A stretch of DNA of 64,000 nt from Modestobacter sp. VKM Ac-2985 (GTDB lineage Bacteria > Actinomycetota > Actinomycetes > Mycobacteriales > Geodermatophilaceae), in the NCBI RefSeq assembly GCF_026967925.1, contig NZ_JAPVBI010000003.1, positions 63,060 through 127,059 on the forward strand. Direction: 5' to 3'. The notes under the pieces were generated by a model. The model did not search any database, was not told the origin of the DNA, and saw only the letters and a list, made by a program, of their open reading frames with translations. Each line of letters begins with the position of its first letter. Within the stretch, counting starts at the first letter, position 1. The position numbers were made by a program, and so were the translations under genes. Below are positions 62,455-64,000 of the stretch, in pieces.

Positions 62455-63192
62455 TCAGCTCGTCGTGGGCGCCAGGTCGCGCTCGTCCACCAGTCGGCGC
62501 AGCGCGGCCACGGTCAGGTCGACGAGAGACGACCGCAGGGTCAATCCCGGACATGGTTCCAGTGACTGCAATGACGGCACCCCCAGCACAGTTGCGCCGG
62601 AAGCCAGCCCGGCGGTGACCCCGACCTGGGAGTCCTCGATCACGACCGAACCGGCCGGGTCCACGCCCAGCGACCGCATCGCCTGCAGGTAGGGCGCGGG
62701 GTCGGGCTTGCGGGCGGGCACCTCGTCGCCACAGACGGTCAGGTCGAACGGCGAGCCCCCCAGGTCCCCGGTGATCTGGTCGATCACCAGGGTGGCGATC
62801 CGGCGCGGCGTCGTCGTGACCAGTGCGGTGGCCAGCCCGGCGTCCCGTACCGCCACGAGCAGGTCCCGGGCGCCGGGCCGCCACGGCATCCCGCGGCTGG
62901 TCATCAGCACGGCGGTCTGCTCCTCGACCCAGCCGGCGTCGACGCGGCGCTCTTCCTCGCTGCGCTCGACGCCCAGGTCGGCGTAGAGCACGCCCATGGC
63001 GACCTGCATCGACGTGCCGACGGTCTGCTCCCGCGCCGCGGCGGAGAACACGCCGCCCAGCTGGCCGGCGAGGGCGGCCATCGCCTCGCCCCACAGCTCC
63101 TCGGTCTCCACCAGCGTGCCGTCCATGTCGAACAGCACCGCCTGCAGCGACTGCATCGAGTCCGACGGGCTGCTCACCGAGGTCACCGACAC
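62455..63192 (-). CDS. HAD-family hydrolase
   Basis: A 245-residue HAD phosphatase. The nucleophile motif AVLFDMDGTLVETE (about residue 20), motif II LVTTTPRR and VVIEDSQVGVTAGLASGA are intact; the cap places it with phosphoglycolate phosphatase/beta-phosphoglucomutase-like enzymes. The substrate is unknown. It converges on the nuclease gene with a 73-bp gap lacking a clear hairpin. Confidence 0.88.
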   Translation of the reverse strand: MSVTSVSSPSDSMQSLQAVLFDMDGTLVETEELWGEAMAALAGQLGGVFSAAAREQTVGTSMQVAMGVLYADLGVERSEEERRVDAGWVEEQTAVLMTSRGMPWRPGARDLLVAVRDAGLATALVTTTPRRIATLVIDQITGDLGGSPFDLTVCGDEVPARKPDPAPYLQAMRSLGVDPAGSVVIEDSQVGVTAGLASGATVLGVPSLQSLEPCPGLTLRSSLVDLTVAALRRLVDERDLAPTTS

Positions 63193-63227
63193 CCCTCGAG
63201 TCTAAGGAGGAGGGATGTCGGGACCGA

Positions 63228-63932
63228 TCAGGCCGGCTCGGTGCGGACCAGGGTCGCGAAGGCGATGACGTTGTCCTCGTAGCTGCGGGCCGAGGAGTCG
63301 AAGTCGCCACCGCAGGTGATCAGCCGCAGCTGCGCGTCGGGGGTGTTGCCGTAGGCGGCGATGGTCGGGAAGTCGTCCTTGGGGTGGCGCTCCACCCGGT
63401 CGACGGCGAACACGGCGACCGTGCCGTCGGCGCGGGCCACCTCCACCTCGGCACCGGGCTGCAGGGCCCCCAGCTCGAAGAAGACACCGGGCCCGTGCTC
63501 GGCCGAGTCGACGTGCCCGAGGAGGACCGCCGGGCCGGTGGCGCCGGGAGCCGGGCCACGCTCGTACCAGCCGGCCTGGTCGTCCGGGCCGAGCGGCGGC
63601 ACCTCGACGGTGCCGTCGTCGTTGAGGCCCAGGCGCAGCAGGTCGCTGCTCACCTCGATGCTCGGGATGCTGACCGACACCGGCTGGGCCACCTGCTCGC
63701 CGGAGACCGGGACCGCGGGCTCAGCGGGTGCAGCCACCGAATCGGACGTCGACGGGGCGGGGGTACCGGTGGCCGTCGAGCTCTCCCCCTGGCTGGGAGC
63801 GGCAGCCGGCTGCGGGGCCTGCTGCTGTCCGGTCACCGCCACCACGGCGGCGACGACCGCCACCACGACGAGCGCGACGGCCAGCGCCGTCCACGTCCGG
63901 GGGCCGGGCCGACGGCTGCTCTGCTCGCTCAC
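63228..63932 (-). CDS. Class F sortase
   Basis: A 234-residue sortase with an N-terminal transmembrane anchor (about 15-35), a Ser/Thr/Pro linker, and the catalytic residues His140 (LLGHVDS), Cys207 (LITCGG) and Arg216. Class F sortases in actinobacteria attach or cleave secreted proteins; no substrate with an LPXTG-like signal is in the window. The GTG at 63932 has AGGA 8 nt upstream. Confidence 0.9.
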   Translation of the reverse strand: MSEQSSRRPGPRTWTALAVALVVVAVVAAVVAVTGQQQAPQPAAAPSQGESSTATGTPAPSTSDSVAAPAEPAVPVSGEQVAQPVSVSIPSIEVSSDLLRLGLNDDGTVEVPPLGPDDQAGWYERGPAPGATGPAVLLGHVDSAEHGPGVFFELGALQPGAEVEVARADGTVAVFAVDRVERHPKDDFPTIAAYGNTPDAQLRLITCGGDFDSSARSYEDNVIAFATLVRTEPA

Positions 63933-63969
63933 AGGGGGTCCTTCCAAGAGGGTGGGAGGGGACCGGGTC

Positions 63970-64000
63970 GGGGGGGGGGGGGGGGGCGCCCCCCCCCCCC
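63970..64000. other. Poly-G/poly-C tract at the window end
   Basis: Seventeen G (63970-63986), then CG, then twelve C (63989-64000). Such a perfect G-then-C tract is atypical of the rest of the sequence and resembles an assembly or sequencing end artefact. Confidence 0.5.

Overview
This 64 kb window is a very GC-rich actinobacterial chromosome segment. GTG starts are common, a complete Pup-proteasome locus is present, and RbpA, Rv2578c-type radical SAM, HelY, TatAC and PafBC genes stand in mycobacterial-like order. The overall look suggests the Geodermatophilaceae (Blastococcus, Modestobacter, Geodermatophilus), but that is inference. There are no rRNA or tRNA genes, insertion sequences, prophage or CRISPR arrays. 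The most important non-coding feature is a near-perfect actinobacterial dif site (XerC/XerD recombination site) at 16456-16483, which makes this the replication terminus. Genes to its right are mostly on the minus strand, as expected if forks arrive there moving leftward.

Layout. 1-7.5 kb: a partial gene, a beta-lactamase-like lipoprotein, coaA, a GNAT enzyme, a PEBP protein, and a translationally coupled beta-phosphoglucomutase/GH65 phosphorylase pair. 7.5-15 kb: an M50-like protease, a membrane-anchored ABM protein, a NarL-type two-component system divergent from an ABC exporter, and a GH15 glucoamylase/trehalase. 15-17.1 kb: isochorismatase, a lipoprotein and a 734 bp gene-free stretch with dif and several TGACG palindromes. 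17-25 kb: zinc-ribbon protein, GDPD, MFS transporter, thymidine kinase, rbpA with a SigR-type promoter, fxsA, ppm1 and lnt. 24.7-31.7 kb: a beta-lysine pathway locus, kamA divergent from kdd-amidohydrolase-kamD-kamE-kal. 31.7-36.8 kb: acetyltransferase, lipase-maturation-factor-like protein, acyltransferase, carboxylate-amine ligase, and a divergent recombinase-like gene. 36.8-42.7 kb: an SOS-boxed radical SAM gene interrupted by a homing intein, a cupin, an Lrp regulator, an Xaa-Pro peptidase, a 5'-3' exonuclease and a DUF4333 protein. 42.7-50.2 kb: helY, a diacylglycerol-kinase-like gene, tatC, tatA, pafC, pafB. 50.2-61.4 kb: DUF3866, an SDR, then pafA, prcA, prcB, an endonuclease VII-like gene, pup, dop, mpa and trmI. 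61.4-64 kb: a RecB-like nuclease with a PafBC-type leaderless promoter, a HAD hydrolase and a sortase. The window ends in a suspicious poly-G/poly-C tract.

Functional threads. DNA damage links the LexA-boxed radical SAM gene, the PafBC activator and the RecB-like nuclease. Pup is activated by Dop, ligated by PafA, and pupylated proteins are unfolded by Mpa into PrcBA. The Kam enzymes convert lysine through beta-lysine toward crotonyl-CoA, but the cleavage enzyme Kce is not in the window. Regulatory signals seen by eye include eleven leaderless-type -10 elements 6-7 nt before start codons, a three-member family of hairpins centred on ATGGCCAT, and a 14-bp motif (GTTGGGGATAACGG) present five times between genes with its orientation reversing at dif.
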